Below the pieces are notes generated by a model that saw nothing but the letters and a program-made list of their open reading frames with translations, was not told the DNA's origin and searched no databases. From Tolypeutes matacus (taxonomy: Eukaryota > Chordata > Mammalia > Cingulata > Chlamyphoridae), in NCBI GenBank assembly GCA_026826555.1, contig JAKSZT010053883.1:30299282-30363281 (forward strand): 64,000 bases of DNA, in the 5' to 3' direction. Each line of letters begins with the position of its first letter. Within the stretch, counting starts at the first letter, position 1. Below, piece after piece: positions 44,816 to 56,452 of this stretch. The position numbers and the translations under genes were made by a program.

Positions 44816-46285
44816 GGGGTCCAGCCTCACCCTGCTGCCTTTGCCTGGGGAGAGGGTCTTGGTGACTCAGGTGATTCTGTGGCCTCCGCAGTTGGCCCAG
44901 CAGACAGCTTCAGGGATGCTGACTGCAGGCTGCAGAGACGCAGGCTCCTAGGTCCCTTGCCGGGCGAGCCTGCAAGCAATCCGAGGGAAGCGATCACAGC
45001 AGAGCTGGGTCAGCACACTCAGCCCAGGGACAAAAGGGCTGGATTTGCAAGAGAGAATCTCCTGGGACTGGGCTGCGGGACGGTGGGCTGCTGAGGTTGG
45101 GCGGGACTCCAGCCACCCTTTCTTTTTCGTGCTCATTCTCAGCTGGCCAGAGAGGAGTTTCAGATGTTGGTGTGTGTGTGTGTGTGTGCGTGTGTGCGTC
45201 TGCCCCCCAATCCACCCTCCATGACAGTAGCCTGCTGTTCTCTGTCATTGGGTCTCCAGGTGGCCATGGCAGTCCCTGGCCACTTCATCCCACTGCGGTA
45301 GTGCTTCGTGCCCAGTGACTGGCAGCAGGTGGGCAGTCTCCAATCATTTCTGCACCTCTGCCAAGGACGCTTCTGGCTGGCACTCCATAAACACTACTTT
45401 ATAAGCTGCAAGTCCTTCTCCCCGCTCCCTGCTCGTCCTCCCTCCTGCTCCCATCCTTTCAGGCCTGCTGGCACAGTTTAATTTCCAGCCCTGGTATTTC
45501 TTCCTAGTCCGTGACAACCTCAGGTGGAAGCAATTTCATCGTCTTGTAACTCACCGGGTCATTATAATTAGTATCCGGGCACCCGGGGCGAGGGTGGAAG
45601 GAAGAGAAGAAAGAGTTGATCCAGCCAGGCGGAGAGCAGGCTCTGGGGGCGGGGGCTTCCCTTCCTCCTGCTTCAGGTTGTAACTCAGATGTTCTCAGCA
45701 GCACCCGCCTCCCCTCTGTGTGAGTAGGGTGGGAGGTGGCTGAAGAGTCAGGGGCTGTAAGCCTGGCCCTGGGCTTACCCAGAGGAATCTCTGACTTGAG
45801 TGAGGGGCCTGAGGGCCCAGGTCTGAGGTCAAGTTGGGGTCAGGGGCCATGGGAGGAGAAGAGGAGGCACAGTTCCTTCTGCCTCCCCCTACCCTAAAGG
45901 ACCTGCTATCCCAGCAGACCGGCCCTCCCTGCCTCTGGCTCCCTGCAGGCTTGGAGCCAGAGCCCGTGAGAACTGGTGTGGGTGGCTGTGGGGCAGAGAG
46001 CCAGGGTGGGGGAACAGGAGATAGCAGGGAGCAAACTTTCTCATCGTGCTGTTGAAGGATTTGGGGCTGCTAGCAACAGATAAAGATTTAGGCAAGAAAG
46101 GGGGTTTCTGGTCAGGATGTTGGGTCCTCTCAAAGTTAACAGGAGAACTCCCAGCTTTGGGGAGAGCCAGGATCCAGGCAGCCCCAGGGTCCCAGACGCA
46201 GAAGGTGAGGATCTTCTCTCCAGGGAGCTGTTGCCAATGCTGCCTAGTTCCCTCAACTTCCAGTCTCATTGCTTCCAAGTTAAAA
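44816..46285. other. Unique sequence with a (TG)n microsatellite
   Basis: (TG)n/TGCG tract at 45170-45199. A block at 45455-45580 ('ggcacagtttaatttccagc', 'tcattataattagtatccgg') looks conserved. Otherwise GC-moderate unique DNA with no supported exon. Confidence 0.45.
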
Positions 46286-46299
46286 ATTCCAAATTCCTC

Positions 46300-46430
46300 A
46301 TATGTTCATGCAACAGGTATTTATTGAGCACCTACTGTGTTAGCAGAATTCTAAACATGGAGGATATAGCAGTGATCAAATGAGACAAAACTACTTCTCT
46401 TGCAGCTTGTATTGTGGTAGGGCAGAATGT
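46300..46430 (-). repeat. L2 LINE 3' end fragment
   Basis: 'caacaggtatttattgagca', 'cctactgtgttagcagaatt', 'gatatagcagtgatcaaatg'. Clear antisense L2 end. Confidence 0.8.
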
Positions 46431-46701
46431 GATGGAAGCTGATGGGCTCAATCAGCCAGAGCCAGGGGGCAGGGTCATGAGGGACAGAAAGGGGTGGGGT
46501 TTGTGAGCCACAAGGCCATCCAGCTGGGTTCTACCACAGTCATCAAATAGCCATGGAAGGGACACAGCAGCTCTCGATTGACGGTGCAGAAAGCAGTTAG
46601 CGGGCTTAAAAGAAGCAAGGCATCCTGGAACTCATTCAGTCTCCTGGGCAGCAAGCGTTTGCTATGCGCGGACTGGGTGTTCTCAAGGAGTGTCTGTCCA
46701 T

Positions 46702-46714
46702 CCCCCCCCCCCCC
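46702..46714 (+). repeat. Poly-C run (13 bases)
   Basis: Homopolymer C tract in unique sequence; its length is likely to be unreliable in assemblies. Confidence 0.8.
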
Positions 46715-47980
46715 AGGTTTTCTGGACATCCAGACCCTGGATTCCTTCCCCACCAGCTCTGGCTCATTCTCCTACACAGATTTCTCTGGGCTCTGGGCCT
46801 GACAGTCCACTAGGCCAGGGGCTGTGAGTGAGGGTTACACTTCTCTCCGTTCTAACTTTTGTCCCTGCCCTGGCTGGAAGCACCTGTGGGCAGGGACCAT
46901 GCCTGTTCCTTCTGGTGCCTGTCATGGCAGGAGCCAGCCCGGGAGGGCTGGTGACACATTGGCCTCTCATGCCCACCGCTGATCACCACCCCCACCCCTA
47001 CTCCAGGCCCAAGGCTGTCCTGTTCTTGCCCTCATCCCCCTCCCCTTCTTCTCTCTTTGCTCAGAGAAAAGTCTCACAAGCCATCCCAGCCCCCTGGATT
47101 CTCTAGCCTATGGCTGAACCCTGGAGGGGAGACCTCACTTAGCCATGCCAGGTGTCATCTGAAAGGAGTCTGGGATGCCTATAAGGACTTCCCAGGAAAT
47201 TCCCAAATCTGTTACTAAGGGCTTCCCACTTTAGACCCATTCCACAAGGTCCTGGGCAACCAGCCCTCCTGGGCTGGCCTGGTTAAGGGGGCCGCTGGTA
47301 ATAATGCCATTGTTCTCCTTAGCCGGGGACGGGTGCACCCCTCAGTGGGGCGGACCTGCCATCAGAACCCTGCAGAAACAGAGTAATAGCCTGCACAGAA
47401 AGCCATTTGTAATGTTGCTATAATTCCCATGATTCATTAAACAGAAATGGAAAATGATAACATTTCCCCTGGAAAAAAAACTCCTTCTGGAGTTACATGC
47501 TGAGTTCACTTGGCTCAACTATTTTATTGACTAAGCATCTTGTTGTGCTGATGTGAGGAGCATACCGGCCCAGCGCCATTTAGTTTTATATCAGCTGAAA
47601 TGGAAGCTGGGGGTGGGGGAGGGGACCCGTGTCCTGCTGCTCCTGGAGCTTGGCCTGGGAAGTGGAGCTGCTGCCCCCTCTTGGGTGGCCCAGTCCAGCA
47701 TCCCCTGTAGGCCTGGAGTCCCCTGGGACTAAGGTCCATTTGGCCAGTGTTTTGTTCTGCATGATCTTTGCTGGGAGGGGAGGGTGCGGGAGAGCTTGGG
47801 TTTGCCTGTGCACGAGCCCCAAGATGGCATCACTCAGTTCCGTAGGGTGCCCATCTTGGGGCAGTTTCCTAGCCCTCCTGACACCTATGACCCGCGGCCC
47901 CTATCTGCTTGCCCCTCTCCTCCTTTTTTCTGGTGTCAGCCCAGTCGTGGCTCAGTTCCCCAATTAGAAACTGGGGTCTC
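46715..47980. other. Unique sequence with a conserved-looking block
   Basis: 47350-47600 contains 'atttgtaatgttgctataat', 'gattcattaaacagaaatgg' and 'tattttattgactaagcatc', of the kind seen in conserved non-coding elements. No exon supported. A short L2-like piece is at about 46865-46925. Confidence 0.4.
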
Positions 47981-47989
47981 CTCCTTGAC

Positions 47990-48480
47990 TGTCTCCTTCC
48001 ACCTCTTGCTGGTCAGCCTCTGGGTCCTGCGGCGTCTCTGGCAGGGAGGCCTCCGGCATCCAACCCCTTCGGGCTCCTCCTCTCCGTCCACTGCCCTAGC
48101 CCAGGCCTCACCTTCTCCTGCCCCATTTAGCCATGCCATGCCCTGCTACCCAACTGGCGTCTCCCTCCCCAGTGGAGCCTCTATAGTGTGGCCAGAATGA
48201 TTGTTCTAGAAAGCAAGGCTGACCATGTTTATTCTCTTGCTTAGGGCCTCAGGGCCCCTCCCCAGTGGCCCCAGTGCCATCTTTCCAGCTCCACCTCCAG
48301 CCACTCCCCACCTCACCCCACTGCCTACTCCAAGCTTTAGCAAACCCTGAGACTCACCTGGGGTCCTCCGGCCACTCCACTTGTGCTTGTGCTTTTCCCT
48401 GCACTGTTCCCTCAGCCTGAGATGCTCTTGCTCGTCTTCATTCCTTGGCTTTAGCTTCAAAATATAGCAAGAATCTGACC
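47990..48480 (+). repeat. L2 LINE fragment 1
   Basis: 'agaatgattgttctagaaag', 'gctgaccatgtttattctct', 'gctttagcaaaccctgagac' style text and 'ctgcactgttccctcagcct' follow plus-strand L2 with drift. Confidence 0.6.
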
Positions 48481-48489
48481 ATTTCCCAC

Positions 48490-49135
48490 CACCCACTTCC
48501 CCGTCTGAACCATGGCCTCTCTTGCCTGGACTATTGCCATAGACTCATCACGGGCCTCCCTGCCTCTCCTTCCTCCTTCCCCATTCCCATTCCGTTACCC
48601 ATAAGCCTGAACATGTTGCTCCTTTGCTGAGAGAGCAAGCCATAGCCTTCAGCACAGCTTTGAAGATCTTACCTAATCTGGCCCCCAGGACCTCCCTAAC
48701 TCTCTTTCCTCTAGTTGCCCCCTAGGCCTACTCTGCTTTAGCCTTACTGGCCTCCTCCCTGTTTCTTGCCCAAGTCAGGAATGCTCCTGCCCCAGGGCCT
48801 TTGCATTTGCTGTTCCTTCTGTCCTGCTGCTCCACCTTCTCATTTAAAGTTGAAAATTACCCCTTGCTTTGGCACTTCCTAGTTCCTTCTTCCTACTTTA
48901 TTTTTCTCCATAGCATACATCACCACCCACATGCCATATATTTTATTTCATAATTTTAATTTGTTTAGTTTAAAAAAATTAACTAATTAATTAATTTTCA
49001 TTTGTTTCCCTTCACCAGACCATAAACTCCATGAGGAGGGCAGGGATTTTGGGGTCTTTTTTGTTTATTTCTGTATCATCCAAACTTGGCTGGCACGTAG
49101 TAGACACAATATCTGCTGAATTAATGCATGATGCT
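48490..49135 (+). repeat. L2 LINE fragment 2, long
   Basis: 'tgcctggactattgccatag', 'cagcacagctttgaagatct', 'taatctggcccccaggacct', 'ccccagggcctttgcatttg', 'cataaactccatgaggaggg' and 'ggcacgtagtagacacaata'. Nearly 650 bases of the L2 3' end in the same orientation as the fragment before it. An AT-rich (TTAA)n patch lies at 48965-49000. Confidence 0.85.
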
Positions 49136-49139
49136 GACT

Positions 49140-50000
49140 TCCTACACACTTGGCTCTCTCTGACCCCCTCCTTACCCGTGCAGGCTGAAGAAGTCACCCA
49201 CCCCGTGGGTTCCTATAGCACCTCCTTCAGGTCTCTGTTGAAACAGTGCTGATCCTGTTTATTTGGGGTTTGACTCCCCGGCCAGTGGAGAACTCCAAGA
49301 GGACAGGCTCCTGTCTCATTTCTCTCTGGAGCCATCGCCCCCCTCACGGGGCCCAGCCTGTCACAGCTTCTCAGCATATTCTTAGGGACTATATATATAC
49401 ATACTTTTTCCCTTGGTGCCTTCTTGCCAGTCCTGCAGGAGAGCAAGGCCAGGACTGACTGCAGGAAGACATGATGGCCTGGAGGGGGAGGGGACTTGCT
49501 CAGGGTCGGGGCAGGGGCAGGTCCAGGCCAGAGCACCCACAGGCCTCCAGCTCCCAACCAGGTGCCAGCCGTCAGACCTGCGGGGGTGCCACTGCCGGCA
49601 CATTCCCAACAATTCCTGACTCAGAAACTACTTTGAAGCTCTCACACTACCCACTCTGCTGAGTGATCTTCCCGGAAAACGGAACTGATCAGGAGCTTGT
49701 GAGGCCTGGAGTCAGCTCCTCCTGCCCACTCTGCTGAGAGCCGGGGCCGCTCTCCTGAAGGCAGCCCTCCCCTCTTCTGTTCTCACGCCCCCTCACCCTC
49801 CACACCCTTTGCAGCTGGCCTTCCTCTCAGCAGTGCCCAGGTTCCAGCACAGGCCCCGTTCCCAGCCATGGGTCCTAGGCATGGGCGTGGCAACTGGGTC
49901 CTCTCCAGCAGAACCAAGCTTTATTTTACTTGCTGTATTGCACATTTATATTGTATATACTTTTCTGTGTATGTGTTATATTTCTCAACAACAAATAATA
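49140..50000. other. Unique sequence, no gene recognised
   Basis: Short L2-like traces near 49265-49330. Otherwise nothing identified. Confidence 0.4.
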
Positions 50001-50004
50001 ATTT

Positions 50005-50085
50005 AAAAAAAGATTAAATGAGATAAAGTATATAGAAACCCTTGCATGGGGCCTGGTATATAATAAGTGCTCAATTTTTTAAAAA
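50005..50085 (+). repeat. MIR SINE 3' fragment
   Basis: 'gattaaatgagataaagtat' and 'gcctggtatataataagtgc' followed by 'tcaattt'. Confidence 0.75.
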
Positions 50086-50094
50086 AGGAGCACA

Positions 50095-50265
50095 AAGAAT
50101 CTACTTGAGGTTTCAAAGGTTGTTACAGTACAGAGTAGATGAGGATTCATTCCAGCTGGGAGAATCCTTGCAGACTTCATGGAGGAGGTGATATTGGAAC
50201 TGGACTCTGAAGGGGGAGCTAGATTTCACCAGGTAAAGGCAGGAGGGAGGCCACGGGGCCACAGA
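50095..50265 (-). repeat. L2 LINE fragment
   Basis: 'ttcatggaggaggtgatatt' and 'ggaactggactctgaagggg' match the L2 antisense block. Confidence 0.6.
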
Positions 50266-50269
50266 CTAA

Positions 50270-51135
50270 GACCCAGGCTGCCTGGGTGGGGTTGGCAGGC
50301 ACCGAGTTTTCTAAGCATTTGGATGGGGATGCTCATAGGTGGTAATGAGCTCTTAGTAGTTTGCTGCAGTTGCCACCACTCCTTACAGTCATGCACCCAG
50401 CCTGCTGCACTCATTACCTTCTAGCCTGACCCCTGTCACCCCACTAGAGTCAGGGAAAGGAAGGGGAGCTTAAGGTTACTCAAGGCTCCTTCATGACCAG
50501 ATGGAGGCCTGGGAAGGAAGATTCTAGAACTCGAGGCTGGGGAAGTGAGCAGGGACAGGTTTGCTGAGAAGCTTGGGCTCCTACCTCAAGATGTTAGGGA
50601 GCCAGCAAAGGCTGGTCAGCAGGGGAAATTCAGGTTTCACTGGGTTCTGTGCTTTATCTGGCACCCCTACTATGGCCCACATCTCTTGGTCTTACGTGAT
50701 GGTAATTTGAGCCTGTGTCTCTCTCCTCCTTGGGAAGCTCTTCCAGGGCAAGCCTTTGCCTTGTTTAGTGTCTGAGTCCCCCTGCACACACACACACCCC
50801 AGGCTGGGTTCAGAAGGTTCTCAGTAAATGCTGCTTGTGTGGATTGGATACGAATTGTTATCCTCCAGCAAGACTCTGGAGCAGTTTCTGTTGGATTTGG
50901 CCCATCCTTCTTCCTGAGCAGACCTTGGACGTTTAGAGAAAGGAGATGAACAGTGCTTGGTTCTCCCTCTCCTCCACCTCCACCCATCCCCCTCCAGCTC
51001 TGGCTGCCTGCTCCTGAGACCCAAGGCCACCCTGGGGGGACCAGCTGGGGCTGGAGAACCTGGAGCCCCTGAGCTGAATGTGGTCCTTCCATTCCAGGAG
51101 AATGGGGAGTCTGGGAGCTGAGGTGTATTGTTTCT
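50270..51135. other. Mostly unique sequence with one L2 end
   Basis: 50690-50835 ends 'ggttctcagtaaatgctgct', an L2 3' end. The rest is unrecognised. Confidence 0.45.
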
Positions 51136-51137
51136 AT

Positions 51138-51295
51138 TTTACAGACAAGGAAACTGAGTCTCAGCAAGGCTAAGTGACTTGCTAGAGGTCACACAGTTCA
51201 TTTGTTCATGAGTTTATTTATATTCTAAAGGGCTTTTCACAGTTTGGTGGAAGTGAGTTTAGATCCAGGTCTTTCTGAATCCAGTTCTGTCTAGT
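51138..51295 (-). repeat. MIR SINE fragment
   Basis: 'attttacagacaaggaaact', 'tgctagaggtcacacagttc' and 'tagatccaggtctttctgaa' are antisense MIR. Confidence 0.8.
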
Positions 51296-51759
51296 GCCTT
51301 CCACAGGCCAATGGATTCCAGCCTACAGGATGCTTCCTGGTGAGGGGACTGAGTCCTGGGAGGATGAAGGGTGGGAGAGAGGAAGGGATAGATGCTGGTG
51401 GGGAGGGTCTAGGGATACTAAGCTGACGGCTCAGCCACAGACACTCCTGGGAAGGCATTTTAGGGGTATCCTGTCCCTCCACCTGCTTCAGGGCAGATTG
51501 GGTCTGCAAGAGCTGGTTAGGGGTTCAGCTCCCTCGTGGTTAATGTTTCAGGGCAGACCCAGGCTCAGGTCATCATTGCTTCACTCCTATTTCACCTCAT
51601 TAGCCCAAGAAGCAAGTCCTTCAACAACTGCCACTTAATGTAGAACTGGGCCAATTGCAATCAAGTTCTTGTAGCTTGGCTTTCCAGTTCTATTGGAGCT
51701 AGGGGCTCTCTGGAGCTCAGGTCTGCTGCATAGGACAGGCTTGGAGCTCTAGCTGTGCA

Positions 51760-51875
51760 TGAGCCCCAGCCCCAATATCAACTTCAGTCCCAGCTCTAGT
51801 CCCAGCTCTGATGTCAGCCTCAAAATTAGCTCCACCTCCAGCCTCAACCTCATCCTAGCCCAGCTCCAGCCTCTG
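51760..51875 (+). repeat. Imperfect CAGCCCCAGCTC minisatellite
   Basis: About ten diverged copies of a 10-14-base unit such as 'cagccccaatatcaactt', 'cagtcccagctctagtcc', 'cagcctcaaaattagctc', 'cagcctcaacctcatcct'. Confidence 0.65.
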
Positions 51876-51879
51876 GGGT

Positions 51880-52980
51880 CTGAAGGCACCAGGTTCTCTA
51901 GCCAGAGTATCCTCAGGGTCTTGGGTCTAGGCTTTGCTTTCTTGGGGTTCACCCGAGCACTCTCACCCCCTCAGTCCCACCAGCACAGCAGCCATGCCTG
52001 CAAACGGGAGACTTCTGACTCCTGGGTCATGCCTGGAAGGGCCAGTCTGGGTCCACTGAAGCTGCTTCCAGCCAGCTTTACTGGGGGGGGGGTGTCTCAG
52101 ATTCACGACCTGCTCCGAGGGGCCGAGGGACTGGAGATGGTCCAGGCATGTGTCTGGTGTGAGAGCCAAACCTCCTCCACAGCAGTCTGCCCTCTGATGC
52201 GACTCTGAGGACCAGGAGGGCATGTGAGCCTCGACAGTGTGTGTACATATGTGCGGACCTGAGTATGTGTCAGTGCACCTAGATCCACGGAGGTACACCC
52301 ATGCGTGCACCTGCATGTGATGTAGGGTCTCCCCTTCACCTGCACTGCTCAGAGCACATCTGGGGCTGTCTACCCCTGAGCCCTGGCCATGGGAGGGGCA
52401 TAATGGGCTGTAGTGTGTCCAGAGGAGGGGGGATGCTGGGTGGGAGGGGACTCACTCTGTTGTACCTGCACTGCTGAGGCAGAGGGAGGACGTTCAGCAC
52501 CATGGACAGCAGGCTCAGGGGTCACTGGCCCTGAGCTCCGAGGGTCATACTCTCCAACCAGCTTAGGGCCAGGGGTCAGGTTGGGGCATGTCCTGGGCTG
52601 AGACCACTGTGGCCTCCCATCCTGAGCTGTCCCCTGGCAACCAGAGGCCGTGAAATGAGACGTTTCAGTTCCCTGAGTTAGAAATGGGCAAACCACAGGG
52701 AAGGTGATTTGCTTTTCAGATATAGCTGCTCGGTCTGGAGGCCTTACATCTGAGCGGCCACTGCTCCCCGTCCTCTCTGCAAACTGGTTGGCATGATCCA
52801 AGGGGTTCTGGGTAGGATCTGGGGACACAGGCCCCTGCTCATCCCTAGGCCCTAGGAAAAGAGAGGACAGGAATGCCACTCCACGCCCCAATTCCCGCCG
52901 CCCTGGAGATCCTGTGTGCTACTGCAGCTGGCCATGTCCCACAGCCCGGCCCCACATCAGCATTTCACCTTGACCCACAC
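51880..52980. other. Unique sequence, includes an RE1 motif
   Basis: No exon supported; the 173-codon minus-strand frame 52370-52891 has no recognisable domain and no splice sites I would trust. A poly-G run of 10 is at 52083-52092. A TG/GTGC-rich patch lies at 52220-52320. Confidence 0.45.
52493..52513 (+). promoter_or_regulatory. REST/NRSF binding site (RE1 element)
   Basis: The first 18 bases read TTCAGCACCATGGACAGC, an exact match to the canonical RE1 core with the two half-sites at standard spacing. Only the last three positions differ from the usual consensus. It is in unique sequence, not in a recognised repeat. REST represses neuronal genes outside neurons; the target here is unknown because no gene is in the window. 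Confidence 0.8.
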
Positions 52981-52984
52981 AGGC

Positions 52985-53300
52985 AACAAAGCATTTATTA
53001 AGCATTTCCTTTCGTTTAGGAATTTTCCGGCTGCTGGGGAACAAAACATGAAAATCCTTGCACTCCAGAAGGCATCATTCTGGGAAGTGGGGGAGATGGA
53101 GCACAAACATTAATGAGAAAAATATAGAATATTTTAGGTGTGAACAGTTCCATGGAGAAAAATGAAGCTGGGAAGCAGGATGGGAAGGGAGTGTTAAGGG
53201 TGGCTATTTTAATTAGAGTGGCCCAGGGAGGAGACAGGTCAGCCAGGCCCTGAAGGAGGGAAAGGAGCAAGTCATGTGACTCCCCAGGTAGCAGGGTACC
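52985..53300 (-). repeat. L2 LINE 3' end, long fragment
   Basis: 'aaagcatttattaagcattt', 'gttccatggagaaaaatgaa', 'gctgggaagcaggatgggaa' and 'aattagagtggcccagggag' match antisense L2 in order. Confidence 0.8.
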
Positions 53301-53389
53301 AGGGAGGTTTGAGGGCACATGGTGAGGCCAGACTCCTCTGTCAGGGGTGTGGGGCTGGGGAGGGGGTGACAAAATCAAAGACCTACAGG

Positions 53390-53625
53390 CTCACCATCTT
53401 GCTGTCGTTTGCTGAGCGCTGTCATGGGTTTGGTCCTGTACCCGGTGCCCCCGTGATGTCACCTCAGCAACCCCACAGCAACCCTGAGAGGGCAGCACTG
53501 GGATCCTTCCCTTTGGATAGAGGGGAAACGGAGGCTCGAGGAGGTCAGGTGACTGCCCACGGTGACACAGACCATGACAGAGCCCTGCCTGGAACCCACA
53601 CCTGTCAGACCCCAAACCCCATGCT
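53390..53625 (-). repeat. MIR SINE, nearly full length
   Basis: 'gtttgctgagcgctgtcatg', 'aggggaaacggaggctcgag', 'gtgactgcccacggtgacac' and 'ggaacccacacctgtcagac'. Confidence 0.8.
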
Positions 53626-53904
53626 CTGAACCCCTCGCCATCTCTCACAAACGGGGAAAAAAGCGCGACCATTTATTGGGCCTCAGGCTCCACTTTGGGG
53701 AGATTTGAGTTCAGTGAATTGGGGTTGGGTTCCAAAAACGATATGTTGAGGGATGTGAGAGGCGATGCTGAGATGCAGCCCTGGTGTTAACAGCTCCTTC
53801 CTGAATTTTCCCTGCCTCTACCTTTAGGGGTTCTCTGGTTTCCATGGACCTAGGCACCCTCGGGCTGCTTGGAGTCTCCATGGCTCCATACCAGATTCTC
53901 TCTA

Positions 53905-54020
53905 CCATTCTGTCTCCTCTAAGAAGTCTTCCCTGATTGAGCCCTTGGGACCTGATGGCTGCCTCTTTCTTTGCCCAGTCCTGACATTGAACAGCTCCTT
54001 AATCCCTTTCCCTAATTGCC
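53905..54020 (+). repeat. L2 LINE fragment, weak
   Basis: 'aagaagtcttccctgattga' followed by 'gcccttgggacctgatgg' resembles L2. Confidence 0.4.
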
Positions 54021-54179
54021 TCCTTTCCCAAATCCCTGTTCTAGATGGGAGAACTGTGCCTCATGGGCAACCTCTGCCCTGCTAGGGGCACAGCAAGGCC
54101 CTCCCCTTCCTGGTGTCCCGGGGGCTGGGTTCTTTGGGAATCGAGGTCAAGGTTACTACTCATGGCAGCTGTGGGCCTC

Positions 54180-54450
54180 CACACTGACATTCCCGTCAAA
54201 GAACATCTCCTCCAACTGATGCTCCGATATGCAGCTCTTCCGCCACGCTGCCCTTCTGACACACGGGCATTCTGCCACCCTGTCATTTTGATATGTCGGC
54301 TGTCACCTTGCAAACATTTTACACCAGCAAAAATTCCACAAAACTGACACTCAGAAACATAGACTCTGGCCACGGCTGCACTCCTCCTCAGCCATGTTTG
54401 GCCACGCTGACATCTTGCCCCGTGGACATTCACGGTGCTCTGAAATGCTG
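54180..54450 (+). repeat. Degenerate 15-18-bp minisatellite
   Basis: Recurring units of the type 'ctgacattcccgtc', 'ggcattctgccaccctg', 'tcattttgatatgtcgg', 'ctgtcaccttgcaaa', 'ctgacatcttgccccgtgg'. An approximate unit is GCTGACATTCTGCCAC. Very diverged, so copy number cannot be fixed by eye. Confidence 0.55.
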
Positions 54451-54454
54451 GCCT

Positions 54455-54965
54455 TCCTGCCAGGATGGTCCGTCAACCTTCCAATTTCCTTGGCTAACAA
54501 TTGTGCTGTCCATTTAGCCCTTTCTCTGTGTGTCTCTAGCACACTTCTCCAGCCTGCCCCCGGCCCCGTAACTTCATTCTGCTCATCCTCCCCTGTACCT
54601 CTCAGGACTGACCTTCTCCCTGGTCAGCCCCGTGCCTCCCCTCCCCCGCCCCACCCTATACCAATTGCTTCAGCTCTAATGCACTAGATGTATCTCAGGC
54701 TGCTCACACTACTTTCTGGAGAAGCACCCACCCCATCGCCTGCTGGTGTGCAGCAGGCTGTGCAAGCTGCCCCCGGATACAGGTGACCAGAGACGAGTGC
54801 TTTACCCAAGGGAGGCCCTTCCAGAGCTTAGCCGGGACCCACGGCCATGTGCAATTTCAGGAAATCCCCCCTCCCTGAGGGGATGAGTGAGTCTGACTGC
54901 AGCCCTGTGCTGACCTCCAATATCTCCCTTAGCCTTTTCTTCCTCCCCCAACCAGTGCCTGCAAC
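54455..54965. other. Unique sequence, no gene recognised
   Basis: Nothing identified. Confidence 0.4.
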
Positions 54966-54969
54966 CCTG

Positions 54970-55175
54970 GAGTCTAGCCTCAGCTACTCTAGGCACTAGC
55001 AGTGCGACCTTGGGCCAGTCCCACCATCTCTTGAAGTCTCAGTTTCTTCACCTACAGAAGTAGGGGTGATAATAACAGCACCCACTCCCTCGGACTGTAG
55101 CGAGCAGCCAAGGGGATCAGGCACGGAAAGCCCTGAGCAGGGCGCCTGGCACAGAAGGTGCTCGGTCAGCAGTGA
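54970..55175 (+). repeat. MIR SINE
   Basis: 'gcgaccttgggccagtccca', 'ctcagtttcttcacctacag' and 'gagcagggcgcctggcacag'. Confidence 0.8.
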
Positions 55176-55179
55176 AGTG

Positions 55180-55435
55180 GCTCAGGTGCTGGGGCCAGAC
55201 TCTGAAGCGGCATTGCCTGAGTTTATATCTCGGTACCTCCACTTATGAGCTGTGTGGCCTTGGGTAAGTTGCCAAACATTTCTGGGCATCATATTTAAAA
55301 TGGTTATGCCAATACTAATCACCTCCTAGAAATGCTGTGAAGATGAACTGGATTAACATGTAAAGTGCTTAGGTCAGTGTCTGGCACTGAGTAAATTCTA
55401 TGCAAGGGTTAGCTGTTATTAGTCCTATTATTTAT
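55180..55435 (+). repeat. MIR SINE
   Basis: Second MIR in the same orientation: 'gtggccttgggtaagttgcc', 'gtaaagtgcttaggtcagtg', 'tctggcactgagtaaattct'. Followed by an AT-rich tail to about 55495. Confidence 0.85.
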
Positions 55436-55759
55436 TATATTAGTATCATATAACATAGTTATATTTGTATTAGAGTTAGTGACTATTAGTCCCTACCCTT
55501 CCTCCAGATGACACCGTGTCAGAGGTTTCCTCCCACTCACCAACTCACAATGTCAGGGTGATGGCCCACAGACTCTGCTCCTCTTTGTCAATCCCAGAAC
55601 CACTATTCTGCCTTCACCCATCAGCTTTAGAATTTCTAGTCTGTTATTCTATATACAAACACATTTATGTTCACTACCTAGAAAATGACTTCCTCCAGCC
55701 TTAAAGCCTCTTGAATATAGCACCTCCCTCCTCACACAGATTGCTTAATGGTCAAATTT

Positions 55760-56000
55760 CTAGAAGGAATAGTATAGATGTGGTTATGAGCCTGGATTCA
55801 AAGCCCCACTCTATTTGCAGTTGCATGCCTTGGGCAATTTCTTTATTTCTCTGTGCCTCAGTTTCTTTATCTGTATTTACCTTCTAGGGATTTTAGAAGC
55901 ATTAAATGAGATAATCCATATTAAGCACATAGCACACTGTCTGGTGCATAGTAAGAGCTAATTAATAATTAGTGGCTATTAATATTGCTATTGTTATTAA
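55760..56000 (+). repeat. MIR SINE
   Basis: 'atgccttgggcaatttcttt', 'ctgtgcctcagtttctttat', 'cacactgtctggtgcatagt' and 'aagagctaattaataatt'. Confidence 0.85.
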
Positions 56001-56234
56001 ATCCTTATCTCTATTATCTTCTTTTAGCTCCAGTTTGCCTCCTCCCCCTGGCCTCGCCTTCAAAACCTCTCTGGTTTGAATCACTGATGACTTCCCAGTG
56101 GCCATTCCACATCTTCCTTTCCAGGCACCCTTCCTTCTTCTGGCAGTGCTTGACACAATGATCAGGACAAGGTTGAGGGGCTGCAGAAGACCCCCTGTGG
56201 TGGAATGCCAATCTGTGGCCAGTGGAAAGCTCCT

Positions 56235-56315
56235 GGGACAGCCATGCAATGGACAAAGGGCTTGGTTCAGGGCTTGTCATGTAGTTGGTGCTCAGTGTGT
56301 GTTGAATGAATGAAG
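56235..56315 (+). repeat. L2 LINE 3' terminus
   Basis: 'gtagttggtgctcagtgtgt' and 'gttgaatgaatgaag'. Confidence 0.6.
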
Positions 56316-56452
56316 ATCCCTGCCTAGGAGGAGCTCTAAAAGTATAAATAATGGGGCTTCCATGAGGCCCAATGTGTTTGGAATTTCGTTGGTGCTGGGT
56401 TGAGGACCTGTATGTCAAAGATGGTCCTAGTGTTCAAAAGGAGTTTGGACTG

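Noticed and set aside
47668..47681. Further CTCF-like motif on the minus strand
   Set aside because: Two mismatches at informative positions; weaker than the three reported.
52370..52891. 173-codon minus-strand open frame beside the RE1 site
   Set aside because: Low-complexity proline/serine/glutamine composition and no splice sites, promoter or known homology. Tempting because of the RE1, but not supported as a gene.
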